Shown here in pieces: positions 7,745-14,491 of a stretch of 14,803 nucleotides of DNA. The notes under the pieces are model-generated. The model saw only the letters and a list, made by a program, of their open reading frames with translations. It ran no database searches and had not been told where the DNA came from. The stretch's first letter is position 1. Every line of letters begins with the position of its first letter. A program made the position numbers and the translations under genes. The stretch is taken from NCBI GenBank assembly GCA_045654805.1, contig JAZOOD010000035.1, positions 1 to 14,803 on the forward strand, given 5' to 3'. The DNA comes from CAZNKU01 sp045654805 (GTDB lineage: Bacteria > Bacillota > Clostridia > Monoglobales > Firm-18).

Positions 7745-7987
7745 ATGCGACTTGATAAATTTTTGAAAGTTTCGAGAATAATTAAACGACGTACGGTTGC
7801 CAATGAGGCGTGCGATCAGGGTAGAGTTTCTGTAAACGGCAGAGTAGCCAAGGCATCGGTTGATGTCAAGGCGGGGGATGTAATAGAAATACGTTTTGGA
7901 GAAAAACTTTTTAAGGCAGAAATTTTAAATGTTGCCGAACATGTGCTTAAAAATGATGCGGCAGATTTATACAGGGTTATTTTGTAA
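7745..7987 (+). CDS. rqcP: S4-domain RNA-binding protein RqcP (YabO/Hsp15-like)
   Basis: The 80-residue protein is one S4 domain. It begins MRLDKFLKVSRIIKRRT, continues with NEACDQGRVSVNGRVAKAS, and has the closing strand VKAGDVIEIRFGEKLF. This is the standard length and sequence type of YabO, now RqcP. In Bacillus it works with RqcH at stalled 50S subunits, stabilising the peptidyl-tRNA while alanine tails are added to nascent chains. AAGGGTG gives the ribosome site and the gene follows the flippase by 13 bp. Bacillus usually has mazG (yabN) between them, and none is present here. Confidence 0.92.
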   Translation: MRLDKFLKVSRIIKRRTVANEACDQGRVSVNGRVAKASVDVKAGDVIEIRFGEKLFKAEILNVAEHVLKNDAADLYRVIL

Positions 7988-8041
7988 TATTAGGCGTTTT
8001 ATTCCAATATATTTAAGTATAATATTTTGGGAGTGAATGTG

Positions 8042-8332
8042 ATGGAAGAACGCAAACTTCAAAAAGAAAGACAGAAATGTAATATACTTATGGAGGACCG
8101 TAGCCGTCTAAGTGTGTCCGGTGTAGAGGATATTGATACTTTTGATGAGTCTAATTTTATTGCCATAACCTCTGCCGGCGCATTAATAGTAAAGGGGGCA
8201 GACTTACATATAAGCAAACTCAATGTAGATACAGGAGAGCTTGTGGTGGATGGTGAATTTGACAGCTGTGTATTTAATAACAGTTATGGTGGCAAAGCAG
8301 GAGGAGGTTTGCTTGCCAGAATATTCAAATAG
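8042..8332 (+). CDS. yabP: Sporulation protein YabP
   Basis: ATG at 8042 was chosen because GGGAGTG (8029-8035) is an ideal ribosome site 6 bases upstream; in-frame TTG and GTG codons at 8027-8041 overlap that site. The resulting 96-residue protein is close to Bacillus YabP (about 100). It matches the YabP/YqfC family: MEDRSRLSVSGVEDIDTFDES, then FIAITSAGALIVKGADLHI and LNVDTGELVVDGEFDS. YabP is needed for normal spore formation, with YabQ, in the mother cell. Of the family's known context it keeps RqcP upstream and YabQ 8 bp downstream. The C-terminus ends with a glycine-rich turn and LLARIFK. Confidence 0.93.
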   Translation: MEERKLQKERQKCNILMEDRSRLSVSGVEDIDTFDESNFIAITSAGALIVKGADLHISKLNVDTGELVVDGEFDSCVFNNSYGGKAGGGLLARIFK

Positions 8333-8340
8333 GTGCGCCT

Positions 8341-8826
8341 ATGTATAACGATATATGTCATCAGATGATTTTGTTTTTTGTTTTTTTTGCTGTGGGTATT
8401 ATATCTGCATTTATATATGATGCTTTTCGTGTTTCTGAAAGGTTTGCTCGTTCAGGTGTTTTTCTTTCGATTTTTAAGGATATTATGTTTTGGATTATTA
8501 TAACAGTATTGGTGTTTGTAATATGTCTTAAATATAACAATGGTGAATTACGCTTTTTTATGTTTTTGAGCGTCTTTGCAGGCTCGTTGGTATATTTTAA
8601 TACTGTCAGCAAATATGTCCTTAAACTGCTTTTTTTAATAATAAATTTATTTAAAAAGCTTGTTTTAATATTACTGAATGTTATATTAATGCCACTCAAA
8701 TTTGTTCTAAGATTGGTTAATAAGCCGGTATTCCTTGCGCTGTCTTTCAGCAAAAGAACATTGTTTGATATTGGCAGGAAAATTAAGTTCAAATTTTTAA
8801 TAATAAAAAAATTCAAACGAAAATAG
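8341..8826 (+). CDS. yabQ: Spore cortex biosynthesis protein YabQ
   Basis: The 161-residue membrane protein opens with hydrophobic helices and the YabQ signature GIISAFIYDAFRVSERF (residues 19-35). It then has about three more membrane spans and a very basic C-terminal tail (KFKFLIIKKFKRK). YabQ localises to the outer forespore membrane and is required for cortex formation in Bacillus. The start is directly after yabP, with only a weak ribosome site (AGGTG at 8331-8335) inside a small hairpin, suggesting translation coupled to yabP. Residue composition is heavily Phe, Leu, Ile and Lys, normal for this family. Confidence 0.9.
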   Translation: MYNDICHQMILFFVFFAVGIISAFIYDAFRVSERFARSGVFLSIFKDIMFWIIITVLVFVICLKYNNGELRFFMFLSVFAGSLVYFNTVSKYVLKLLFLIINLFKKLVLILLNVILMPLKFVLRLVNKPVFLALSFSKRTLFDIGRKIKFKFLIIKKFKRK

Positions 8827-8839
8827 CGGAGGTATTCAT

Positions 8840-9835
8840 ATGAAAAAATACATAGGGCATTCGTCTCAAATTAGCGGGGTTGAAGAATTTATTGTAGCTA
8901 AGGGCAAGGGTAAGGGCATAACTCTTTTAGAAATAAGGAATGGAAAGGGATTACAGATTACCTTGTCAGCAGACCGTTGTATGGATATTTCACGTATAAG
9001 CTATAACGGAACAAATATGGGTTATTTTGCACCTTGTGGTTACGTTGCACCTGCTTTTTATGACGACAAGGGTGAAGGCTTTTTAAAGTCCTTTACAGCA
9101 GGCTTTTTAACAACTTGTGGTCTTAATGCGGCAGGCAGCCCGTGTATTGATGAAGGGGTGGAATATCCTCTCCACGGAACAATTTCCAACACTCCTTGTG
9201 AAAATTATTATTATACCGAAGATGATGAAAAAATAACAGTTTGTGCCCAAATTCGTGATGCATCACTTTGTAGTGTTAAGTTTTTAATGTGTAGAACATA
9301 TGTTATTTCAAAAAAATATAATAGCTTTAATATTATTGATTCAATAGAAAATATAGGTACAGTTGATGCACCGTGTATGTTGCTTTATCATTTTAATATG
9401 GGGTACCCTTTACTTTCTGAAAATTCAAAGGTTGTTATTCCTCATAATTCTGCCGTTCCCAGAAATGAGCGTGCAAAGCAGGAATTTAACCGAAAGCTGG
9501 TTATGGAAAAGCCACAGGAGGATTACGAAGAGTGTTGCTTTTATTACGATGTTATTGACAAGGACGGTGTTGCAACAGTAGGTATATTTAATCCGGACAT
9601 AAAAAAAGGATTAATAATGAGCTATGATAAATCATCTCTTGATAATTTTACACAGTGGAAGATGATGGGAGAAATAGAATATGTTCTAGGTCTTGAACCG
9701 GGCAATTGCACACCTGACGGCAGAAATGTGATGCGTGAAAAGAATATGCTTAAAATTTTGGAACCCGGTGAAAAATTTGAAACATCAATAAAAATATGCT
9801 TTACTGATTGTGAAGAAAATATATTATCTATATAA
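8840..9835 (+). CDS. Aldose 1-epimerase-like sugar-binding protein (DUF4432 family)
   Basis: The 331-residue protein resembles the galactose-mutarotase fold DUF4432 group: LSADRCMDISRISYNG (42-57), GFLTTCGLNAAG (88-99), YPLHGTISNTP (109-119) with a candidate catalytic His112, and LLYHFNMGYPLL (181-192) with His184. Such proteins interconvert sugar anomers or bind sugars, and the exact substrate is unknown. A GGAGGT site precedes the ATG, 13 bp after yabQ. Its position inside the yab-divIC cluster is not the standard Bacillus arrangement, and it is closed off by a terminator. The protein is unusually rich in Cys (more than ten), consistent with a cytoplasmic anaerobe protein. Confidence 0.82.
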   Translation: MKKYIGHSSQISGVEEFIVAKGKGKGITLLEIRNGKGLQITLSADRCMDISRISYNGTNMGYFAPCGYVAPAFYDDKGEGFLKSFTAGFLTTCGLNAAGSPCIDEGVEYPLHGTISNTPCENYYYTEDDEKITVCAQIRDASLCSVKFLMCRTYVISKKYNSFNIIDSIENIGTVDAPCMLLYHFNMGYPLLSENSKVVIPHNSAVPRNERAKQEFNRKLVMEKPQEDYEECCFYYDVIDKDGVATVGIFNPDIKKGLIMSYDKSSLDNFTQWKMMGEIEYVLGLEPGNCTPDGRNVMREKNMLKILEPGEKFETSIKICFTDCEENILSI

Positions 9836-9841
9836 AATTAT

Positions 9842-9873
9842 ATGCCGGCTTTTTTATGCCGGTATTTTCTTTT
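9842..9873 (+). terminator. Rho-independent terminator after the DUF4432 gene
   Basis: ATGCCGGC (9842-9849) and GCCGGTAT (9858-9865) form an 8-bp stem with one G-T wobble and a T-rich 8-base loop, followed by TTTTCTTTTG. It closes the flippase-to-epimerase unit and separates it from divIC. Confidence 0.85.
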
Positions 9874-9904
9874 GTTACAATTATGTTATATTTTTAAAAA
9901 AATA

Positions 9905-9933
9905 TTTACAATTAGTAAAAAATGTTGTATAAT
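9905..9933 (+). promoter_or_regulatory. Strong vegetative promoter for divIC-yabR
   Basis: TTTACA (9905-9910), 17 bases and a perfect TATAAT (9928-9933) make a good housekeeping promoter. The start should be near 9940, leaving a 30-base leader with GGGGGA (9959-9964) before the ATG at 9971. It lies just after the terminator at 9842-9873, so divIC is uncoupled from the sporulation genes. The flanking sequence holds a second copy of TTACAATTA (9875-9883, 9906-9914). Confidence 0.8.
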
Positions 9934-9970
9934 TTACTATATTTAGTTATATTTTGTTGGGGGATATCTT

Positions 9971-10270
9971 ATGAGTGCTAAAAAAAGTAAAAAAACAAAG
10001 CGTTCTTTTATAAAATACATAATTTGTTTTTGCTTTTTCGCATATGTTGGCTATACCTTTATAATTCAACAGATTGATATTAATAATAAAAAGGCAGAAC
10101 TTAAAGAAATAAATCAGCAAATTGTCGTTGCAGAGTCTGAAAAAGAAGCTCTAGAAGAGGAAAAAAAGACAGTAAACACTCCTGAATATATCGAAGAAGT
10201 TGCACGTACAGAACTTGATTACGCGGCACCTGACGAAATTGTGTTTATTGATGCTACTGCTAAGGATTGA
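9971..10270 (+). CDS. divIC: Septum formation initiator DivIC (FtsB-like)
   Basis: The 99-residue protein has a basic cytoplasmic start (KKSKKTKRS), one membrane helix near residues 14-33, a coiled-coil (about 37-68, rich in Glu/Lys/Gln) and the family end motif PEYIEEVARTELDYAAPDEIVFI (71-93). DivIC pairs with FtsL and DivIB in the divisome and links ring assembly to septal wall synthesis. Its place between yabQ and yabR is the usual Bacillota order, apart from the intervening epimerase-like gene. It has its own promoter, and yabR follows 37 bp later. Confidence 0.93.
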   Translation: MSAKKSKKTKRSFIKYIICFCFFAYVGYTFIIQQIDINNKKAELKEINQQIVVAESEKEALEEEKKTVNTPEYIEEVARTELDYAAPDEIVFIDATAKD

Positions 10271-10307
10271 TTTGACTAAATAAACACTTGGGAGGAATTT
10301 TTAGAAT

Positions 10308-10712
10308 ATGCAACTTGAAGTAGGTAAGATTGTAGAAGGTAAAATTACCGGTATAACTAATTTTGGGGCTTTTGTTCAAATGGAAAATGGTAAGACGGGG
10401 CTTGTACATATTTCAGAGGTGGCTTTGTCTTTTGTTAAGGATATTAAAGAGCATCTTAAAGAGGGAGATACTGTTAAGGTCAAGGTTTTATCCATTGATG
10501 ACAGCGGTAAGGTGAGCTTGTCTATAAAGAAAGCTCTTGAGGAAGAACGTAAGAAACAGTCTAAAGTTCCTGCTCAGGTTTCCTTTGGTTCTGACAGTGT
10601 TGATATGTCTTTTGAAGAAAAAATGAAGCAGTTTATGCAGGATAGTGAAGAAAAAATGTCTGCTATCAAGCGTAATATGGACAATAAACGTAGCGGCGGT
10701 TATAAGAGATAA
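10308..10712 (+). CDS. yabR: S1-domain RNA-binding protein (YabR-like)
   Basis: The 134-residue protein has one N-terminal S1 domain (about 1-74): VGKIVEGKITGITNFGAFVQ, GKTGLVHISEVA, VKVKVLSIDDSGKVSLSIK. These are the classic OB-fold nucleic-acid binding motifs. The rest is charged and probably disordered or helical, ending in a basic tail (KRNMDNKRSGGYKR). YabR-type proteins bind RNA or ribosomes; the precise job is not established. The ATG at 10308 has a strong GGAGG site (10291-10295) 12 bases upstream, a rather long spacing. The gene is followed at once by a terminator. A polynucleotide phosphorylase fragment is excluded by the short, self-contained length. Confidence 0.9.
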   Translation: MQLEVGKIVEGKITGITNFGAFVQMENGKTGLVHISEVALSFVKDIKEHLKEGDTVKVKVLSIDDSGKVSLSIKKALEEERKKQSKVPAQVSFGSDSVDMSFEEKMKQFMQDSEEKMSAIKRNMDNKRSGGYKR

Positions 10713-10718
10713 TATTTT

Positions 10719-10753
10719 GAGCAAGCATTTTTTGATGTTTGCTCTTTATTTTT
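10719..10753 (+). terminator. Rho-independent terminator after yabR
   Basis: GAGCAAGCAT (10719-10728) and ATGTTTGCTC (10735-10744) form a 10-bp stem with one G-T wobble and a 6-base loop, followed by TTTATTTTT. The AGGAG site of the next gene starts immediately after the T run, so read-through probably contributes to trmN6 expression. Confidence 0.88.
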
Positions 10754-10765
10754 AGGAGTATTGAT

Positions 10766-11500
10766 ATGAATTTATTACCTGATGAAAGAATAGATGACCT
10801 TCAGCGTAAATTGCCTGATGGTAGAGAGCTTAAAATTATACAGAATCCTAAATGGTTCTGTTTTGGCATAGATGCAGTATTACTTTCGGATTTTGCTGAA
10901 ATAAAGCCAAATGACGAGGTTATGGATTTGGGAACAGGAACCGGGATAATACCACTTTTACTTGCGGCAAAGACCGGGGCTTTGCATATAGATGGGTTGG
11001 AGATTCAAAAGGATGTATGCCATATGGCACAGCGTAGTGTAAAACTTAATGGGCTTGAGAATAAAATTAAAATACTACACGCTGATCTTGTGGATTATAA
11101 AACGTCTAAACAATATAATGTTGTTGTGTGTAATCCGCCTTATAAAATTTTAGATACAGGGCTGGTTAATACGGAGGATAAGCTTAAAATTTCACGACAC
11201 GAGGTTTGCTGTAATTTGCAACAAATTGTTAAAACGGCATCAAGAATATTAAAGCCTCTGGGCAAGTTTTGTATGATACACAGACCTGAGCGTATTGTTG
11301 ATATTTTGTGTGAAATGCGTACTCAAAAGCTTGAACCCAAAAAAATACGTTATGTATATTCTAATATTTCAAAGCCACCTGTAATGGTTCTTGTTGAGGG
11401 AAGAAAGTGTTCAAAGCCTTATTTAATAACAGAGCCACCCCTTGTAATATACAATCAGGATGGCTCGTATACAGATGAGATTATGGAAATATATAATTAG
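10766..11500 (+). CDS. trmN6: tRNA1(Val) adenine-37 N6-methyltransferase family protein (TrmN6/YabB)
   Basis: The 244-residue protein is a class I SAM-dependent methyltransferase: motif I is DLGTGTGIIPLLLA (54-67), motif II holds the acidic GLEI (77-80), and the catalytic NPPY is at 123-126, the signature of N6-adenine enzymes. The start region PDERIDDLQRKLPDGRELKIIQ and FGIDAVLLSDFA are typical of YabB/TrmN6, which methylates A37 of tRNA-Val. ATG at 10766 was chosen: AGGAG (10754-10758) lies 7 bases away, whereas the upstream TTG at 10739 is inside the yabR terminator. The stop overlaps the opposing kinase gene by 4 bp. The usual YabB partner genes (yazA, rsmI) are not beside it. Confidence 0.88.
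   Translation: MNLLPDERIDDLQRKLPDGRELKIIQNPKWFCFGIDAVLLSDFAEIKPNDEVMDLGTGTGIIPLLLAAKTGALHIDGLEIQKDVCHMAQRSVKLNGLENKIKILHADLVDYKTSKQYNVVVCNPPYKILDTGLVNTEDKLKISRHEVCCNLQQIVKTASRILKPLGKFCMIHRPERIVDILCEMRTQKLEPKKIRYVYSNISKPPVMVLVEGRKCSKPYLITEPPLVIYNQDGSYTDEIMEIYN
11432..11466 (-). terminator. Possible terminator of the histidine kinase transcript
   Basis: Within the 3' end of trmN6, the minus strand can fold GAGCCA (11466-11461) with TGGCTC (11437-11432), with further pairing inside (a TTGTA/TACAA stem). The hairpin lies 30 bases past the kinase stop. The following bases are TGTTATTAAATAA, not a clean U run, so the call is tentative. Confidence 0.35.
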
Positions 11501-12294
11501 ATTCTATCATATAATTTTAATTGTGCAAATTCGATTCTAAACGAATTTATCTCGGGAATATAAACGTAATTTTTTTCGCCGGCTATAAAAATATCATTTT
11601 CAGAAGTAAAAGGAATGGAAAGAATAATTTCCGTTCCTTTTTTTAATTTACTTTTTATTTCCATTGTACCGTTTATGTTTTTTAGATACCTTTCAACTAG
11701 CGTAAGACCTAATCCAACACCTGGCGCCTTATCTTTGTCTACTCTAAAAAATTGCTCGGTAACTTTTGGAATATTTTCTTCTGAAATACCAATACCATTA
11801 TCCTTGACAGAGAAAATTATGTTGTTGTCATCGTCAGTCATTTTAATTTTTATTGTCTTATTGTCTTTGTCATTATATTTTATTGAATTAGTTATAAGGT
11901 TCAGTAATATCCGCTCTATAGTAAGTACGGGAATATGAACATAATCTTTTTTAACGTCAAAATCATAGCTTAATTTAATACCTGCATCTTCACACATAGG
12001 TTCCGCTGTTTTGCAAAAAGTGTCAAAAAATTGCTTTGCGTTAGCATATTCTATTCGTGAATTGGCAATAGTGTCTATTTCTGTAATATTGCTGATTAGC
12101 ATTGTTATTTTGTTACAGTTTGTAATAATATTATCCATATAATTTTTTATGATATCTATATTTTCAACGTTGTCTACAAGCTTGATTCCTGCTAATTTAG
12201 CTGTTGCAGATATCAGGTTAACTGGGGTTTGTAGCTCGTGTGATATGGCGGATAAATTGTCAATAATTTGCTTTTTCAGATTTTTGTCACTCAC
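11497..12294 (-). CDS. Short soluble sensor histidine kinase (HisKA + HATPase)
   Basis: With the start at GTG 12294 (AAAGGA site 9 bases upstream), the protein has 265 residues. The H box is ISHELQTPVN with phospho-accepting His19. After a dimerisation helix pair come the N box NLITNSIKYND (132-142), DNGIGI (165-170), the F box (EQFFRVD) and the G2 box GVGLGL (192-197). About 35 extra residues follow the ATPase fold. There is no membrane helix or sensor domain. The kinase would autophosphorylate and pass phosphate to a response regulator, but none is encoded nearby. A TTG at 12345 would add 17 residues but has no properly spaced ribosome site. The stop overlaps trmN6 by 4 bp. Confidence 0.87.
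   Translation of the reverse strand: MSDKNLKKQIIDNLSAISHELQTPVNLISATAKLAGIKLVDNVENIDIIKNYMDNIITNCNKITMLISNITEIDTIANSRIEYANAKQFFDTFCKTAEPMCEDAGIKLSYDFDVKKDYVHIPVLTIERILLNLITNSIKYNDKDNKTIKIKMTDDDNNIIFSVKDNGIGISEENIPKVTEQFFRVDKDKAPGVGLGLTLVERYLKNINGTMEIKSKLKKGTEIILSIPFTSENDIFIAGEKNYVYIPEINSFRIEFAQLKLYDRI
11608..11644 (+). terminator. Terminator for trmN6 embedded in the kinase coding sequence
   Basis: On the plus strand AAAAGGAATGGAAA (11608-11621) pairs with TTTCCGTTCCTTTT (11628-11641): 14 bp with one T-G wobble, a 6-base loop, and three more T directly after (seven in a row from 11638). It lies 107 bp past the trmN6 stop. The same bases on the opposite strand encode kinase residues 218-229 (KKGTEIILSIPF), a conserved strand of the ATPase domain. 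Confidence 0.8.
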
Positions 12295-12316
12295 ATTCCC
12301 ACATCCTTTCTGTAAT

Positions 12317-12345
12317 ATTTTATCATTTTTTGTTGAAATTTGCAA
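12317..12345 (-). promoter_or_regulatory. Promoter for the histidine kinase, interlocked with the opposing promoter
   Basis: On the minus strand TTGCAA (12345-12340), 17 bases and TAAAAT (12322-12317), with an extended TG before the -10, form a plausible housekeeping promoter. The start would be near 12310, 16 bases before the GTG at 12294. Its -35 lies inside the spacer of the VIT-VWA gene promoter. Confidence 0.7.
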
Positions 12346-12361
12346 TCCTTTTTAGTATAAT
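12333..12361 (+). promoter_or_regulatory. Promoter for the VIT-VWA gene, interlocked with the kinase promoter
   Basis: TTGAAA (12333-12338), 17 bases and a perfect TATAAT (12356-12361) form a strong housekeeping promoter. The start would be near 12368 and the AGGGGAGG ribosome site is at 12382-12389. Its -35 falls within the spacer of the opposing kinase promoter, so one polymerase should block the other. Confidence 0.78.
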
Positions 12362-12397
12362 GAAAATGAAATGTTATGTAGAGGGGAGGTTTTTTGT

Positions 12398-14425
12398 ATG
12401 TCATATGGTCTTGTTGACCAGTCAGGAAATGTTTTTATACCGGAAAACATTGATTGCAGTGCAGAAGTTACCGGTGATTTTGGTTTGTTCCGGCTTGTTC
12501 ATACATATGTCTGTAATGAGGTTAAGACAACTGAGTCAAAGTTTATTTTTCCCGTTACCGATACTATGCAGATAGTTTCCTTTTCTGCAACTATAAATGA
12601 CAGACAAATAACATCTTCTGTAATTCCAAAGCCACCAAAGGCAGAATCAGCTTCCTATTTTTCACATTATCACGCAAACGGTCTTGAAGTCCCTTTGGGG
12701 GAATTTTATGCTGATGATAAAATAATTATAAAAATACTTTATGTACGCCGTCTTGATTCAGATAATGAACGTACCAGAATTGTTATTCCCACCGGTATCG
12801 CTCCAAGATTTATGTATTTTGGCAGTCAAATTGCCTTGGAAAGCTTATTTGAAGAGGTTAATTACAACATCTCCCTTAATGTTATGTGCAAAAATTTTAA
12901 TATTAAAAATGTTGTTTCACCTACTCACGATATTGTGGCTGCATATGGTGAAAATTGTGTTGAAATATTTCTTCGTGATGAGGTCCACACTGATAAGGAT
13001 ATTGTTATTGATGTATTTTCCGTTTCTATGGATGAGCCTAAATTCATTAAATATGAAAATTACATAAATTGTTCTTTTGTGCCGGAACTTAATATTTATG
13101 AACAAACGCCCCGTGATTATCTATTTATTGTAGACGTATCCAATGATATGAATACAAGGAAAATTCAGCAAGTAAAAAATGCACTGAATCTATGCATCCG
13201 TACTTTAAAAACAGGTGACAGATTTAATCTTGCATTTGCTCAGTCGGAAAACACATTTTTTTCTTATGAATATTTGCCATTAAACGACGATACTTTGCGT
13301 GCAGCTACAAAGTGGATATCCTCATATATACAGCAGGGTGTACCGGAATTTTATCGTCCTCTTGTTGAAGCGTATGAAATGACCGATGACGCTATTGCGA
13401 TTTTTATTTCAGATGGCCGTATAGGAGGTAATTCAAGTATACTTAATTATGCAAAAGAGCATAAGGGACTGCGTTTTTATAATTTTGGCTTTGATATGGC
13501 ACTTAATCAGGATTTTTTAAGTGAACTTTCTTCGGTAACCGGCGGAAAAACAAGGCTGATTGGTCATACTGAACGTATTGATGATACTATAGTAAAAGCT
13601 TTTAACGTTATTGTGGCTCCCTCTATTGACAATGCAGTTATACGTTTCGACAGCTCTGTATCTGAAATAACACCAAGACATTTTAATAAAATTCATTGTG
13701 GTGAACGTATTAATATAATGTTTAAATATAATGAACAACCTCCTACCGAAATTTTTATCAAGGGATATGTGGGCGGCAGAGAAACTGTCAGTGCTGTAGC
13801 TATTGACCACATTATAGAAGGGGGAAGGGAAATTGAATATCGATTTGGATATGAGAGTATAAATAATCTACTTTCCGAATTGTATTATGCAGAAGAGAAG
13901 GATAAATATATGCTCCGTCAGGCAATAGTTAACCGCTCTGTGGATTATTCAGTCCATAGTAAATATACAATGTTCAAAATTGTTGATAAATCAGGTTGGT
14001 TTAATTGCGAATTTGATGTGGATAAGGGATTTGAAATTTCATCTGACTGGTATGAGCCATCACTTGATTCCGGTGAAAAGACAATGATTCATTCTGTACA
14101 GGAAATACAGTTTGCGGAAATTATGAAAAAACAGCGTGCAAACGGTAGATTTATTCCATCCAGTTCCCGAAGCAAGGAGGCTATAGCTTTCCATACAGCC
14201 AATGTTGTTACGGAATTTTGCAATAACTGTGCAAATGTTTATATGTACAGATGGCATCTTCGTAAATCTATATTGTTTTTGCTTGACTATATTGAAAATT
14301 CTGACTATGGTATAATCCCTGCAGAGCTTGTGGAGGCACTAACTACGTGGAACAATGTGTTTGGAGGTACGGATGATGAAAGTCAGAAAATCAACGTGCT
14401 TAAATATCTTCACGAAAACAATTAA
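12398..14425 (+). CDS. VIT domain and von Willebrand A domain protein
   Basis: ATG at 12398 was chosen because AGGGGAGG is 8 bases upstream; an earlier ATG at 12371 would put the ribosome site inside the gene. The 675-residue protein has a VIT (inter-alpha-trypsin/vault) domain at about 15-135 (DCSAEVTGDFGLF, HTYVCNE, PVTDTMQIV) and a VWA domain at about 240-410. The VWA metal site is degraded: DVSND (246-250) replaces DxSxS and the usual Thr region reads GVPEFYRP, while the third-site SDG (Asp339) remains. The C-terminal third has no recognised domain. No signal peptide or membrane anchor is seen, so it is probably cytoplasmic. VIT-VWA proteins in bacteria have poorly known scaffold roles. 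No terminator follows. Confidence 0.85.
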   Translation: MSYGLVDQSGNVFIPENIDCSAEVTGDFGLFRLVHTYVCNEVKTTESKFIFPVTDTMQIVSFSATINDRQITSSVIPKPPKAESASYFSHYHANGLEVPLGEFYADDKIIIKILYVRRLDSDNERTRIVIPTGIAPRFMYFGSQIALESLFEEVNYNISLNVMCKNFNIKNVVSPTHDIVAAYGENCVEIFLRDEVHTDKDIVIDVFSVSMDEPKFIKYENYINCSFVPELNIYEQTPRDYLFIVDVSNDMNTRKIQQVKNALNLCIRTLKTGDRFNLAFAQSENTFFSYEYLPLNDDTLRAATKWISSYIQQGVPEFYRPLVEAYEMTDDAIAIFISDGRIGGNSSILNYAKEHKGLRFYNFGFDMALNQDFLSELSSVTGGKTRLIGHTERIDDTIVKAFNVIVAPSIDNAVIRFDSSVSEITPRHFNKIHCGERINIMFKYNEQPPTEIFIKGYVGGRETVSAVAIDHIIEGGREIEYRFGYESINNLLSELYYAEEKDKYMLRQAIVNRSVDYSVHSKYTMFKIVDKSGWFNCEFDVDKGFEISSDWYEPSLDSGEKTMIHSVQEIQFAEIMKKQRANGRFIPSSSRSKEAIAFHTANVVTEFCNNCANVYMYRWHLRKSILFLLDYIENSDYGIIPAELVEALTTWNNVFGGTDDESQKINVLKYLHENN

Positions 14426-14491
14426 ATGATAAAATTAGCTAAAATTTTACAATAATATTCAATATACATAGGATAATATGATAAAATTTTA
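14426..14491 (+). repeat. Paired AT-rich repeats upstream of gap
   Basis: ATGATAAAATT occurs at 14426-14436 and 14478-14488 (52 bp apart), and the perfect palindrome TAAAATTTTA at 14440-14449 and 14482-14491 (42 bp apart). They lie just upstream of the gap -35 element. They may be regulator sites, curved A-tract DNA, or chance in very AT-rich sequence. Confidence 0.4.

Noticed and set aside
8018..8023. Perfect TATAAT upstream of yabP as a promoter
   Set aside because: There is no -35 at the right distance (the bases there are CGTTTT), and the start would fall inside the yabP ribosome site, leaving no usable leader. It also does not match the sigma-E pattern known for yabP in Bacillus.
10739..10765. 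TTG at 10739 as the start of the methyltransferase
   Set aside because: It lies inside the yabR terminator stem and has no ribosome site; ATG at 10766 has AGGAG 7 bases upstream and fits the family N-terminus.
12295..12345. TTG at 12345 as the kinase start
   Set aside because: The nearest GGA touches the codon with no spacing, and the kinase promoter would lie inside the gene; GTG at 12294 has AAAGGA 9 bases away.
12371..12397. ATG at 12371 as the start of the VIT-VWA protein
   Set aside because: It is only about 3 bases after the predicted transcription start and places the AGGGGAGG site inside the gene; ATG at 12398 is correctly spaced.
14430..14449. A/T-only hairpin after the VIT-VWA stop as a terminator
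   Set aside because: The stem is 7 A-T pairs without any G-C and is followed by CAATAA, not a T run.
14446..14474. TTTACA with TAGGAT as a second gap promoter
   Set aside because: The -10 at 17 bases is poor, and the better GATAAT lies at about 20 bases; the promoter at 14500-14528 is clearly better.
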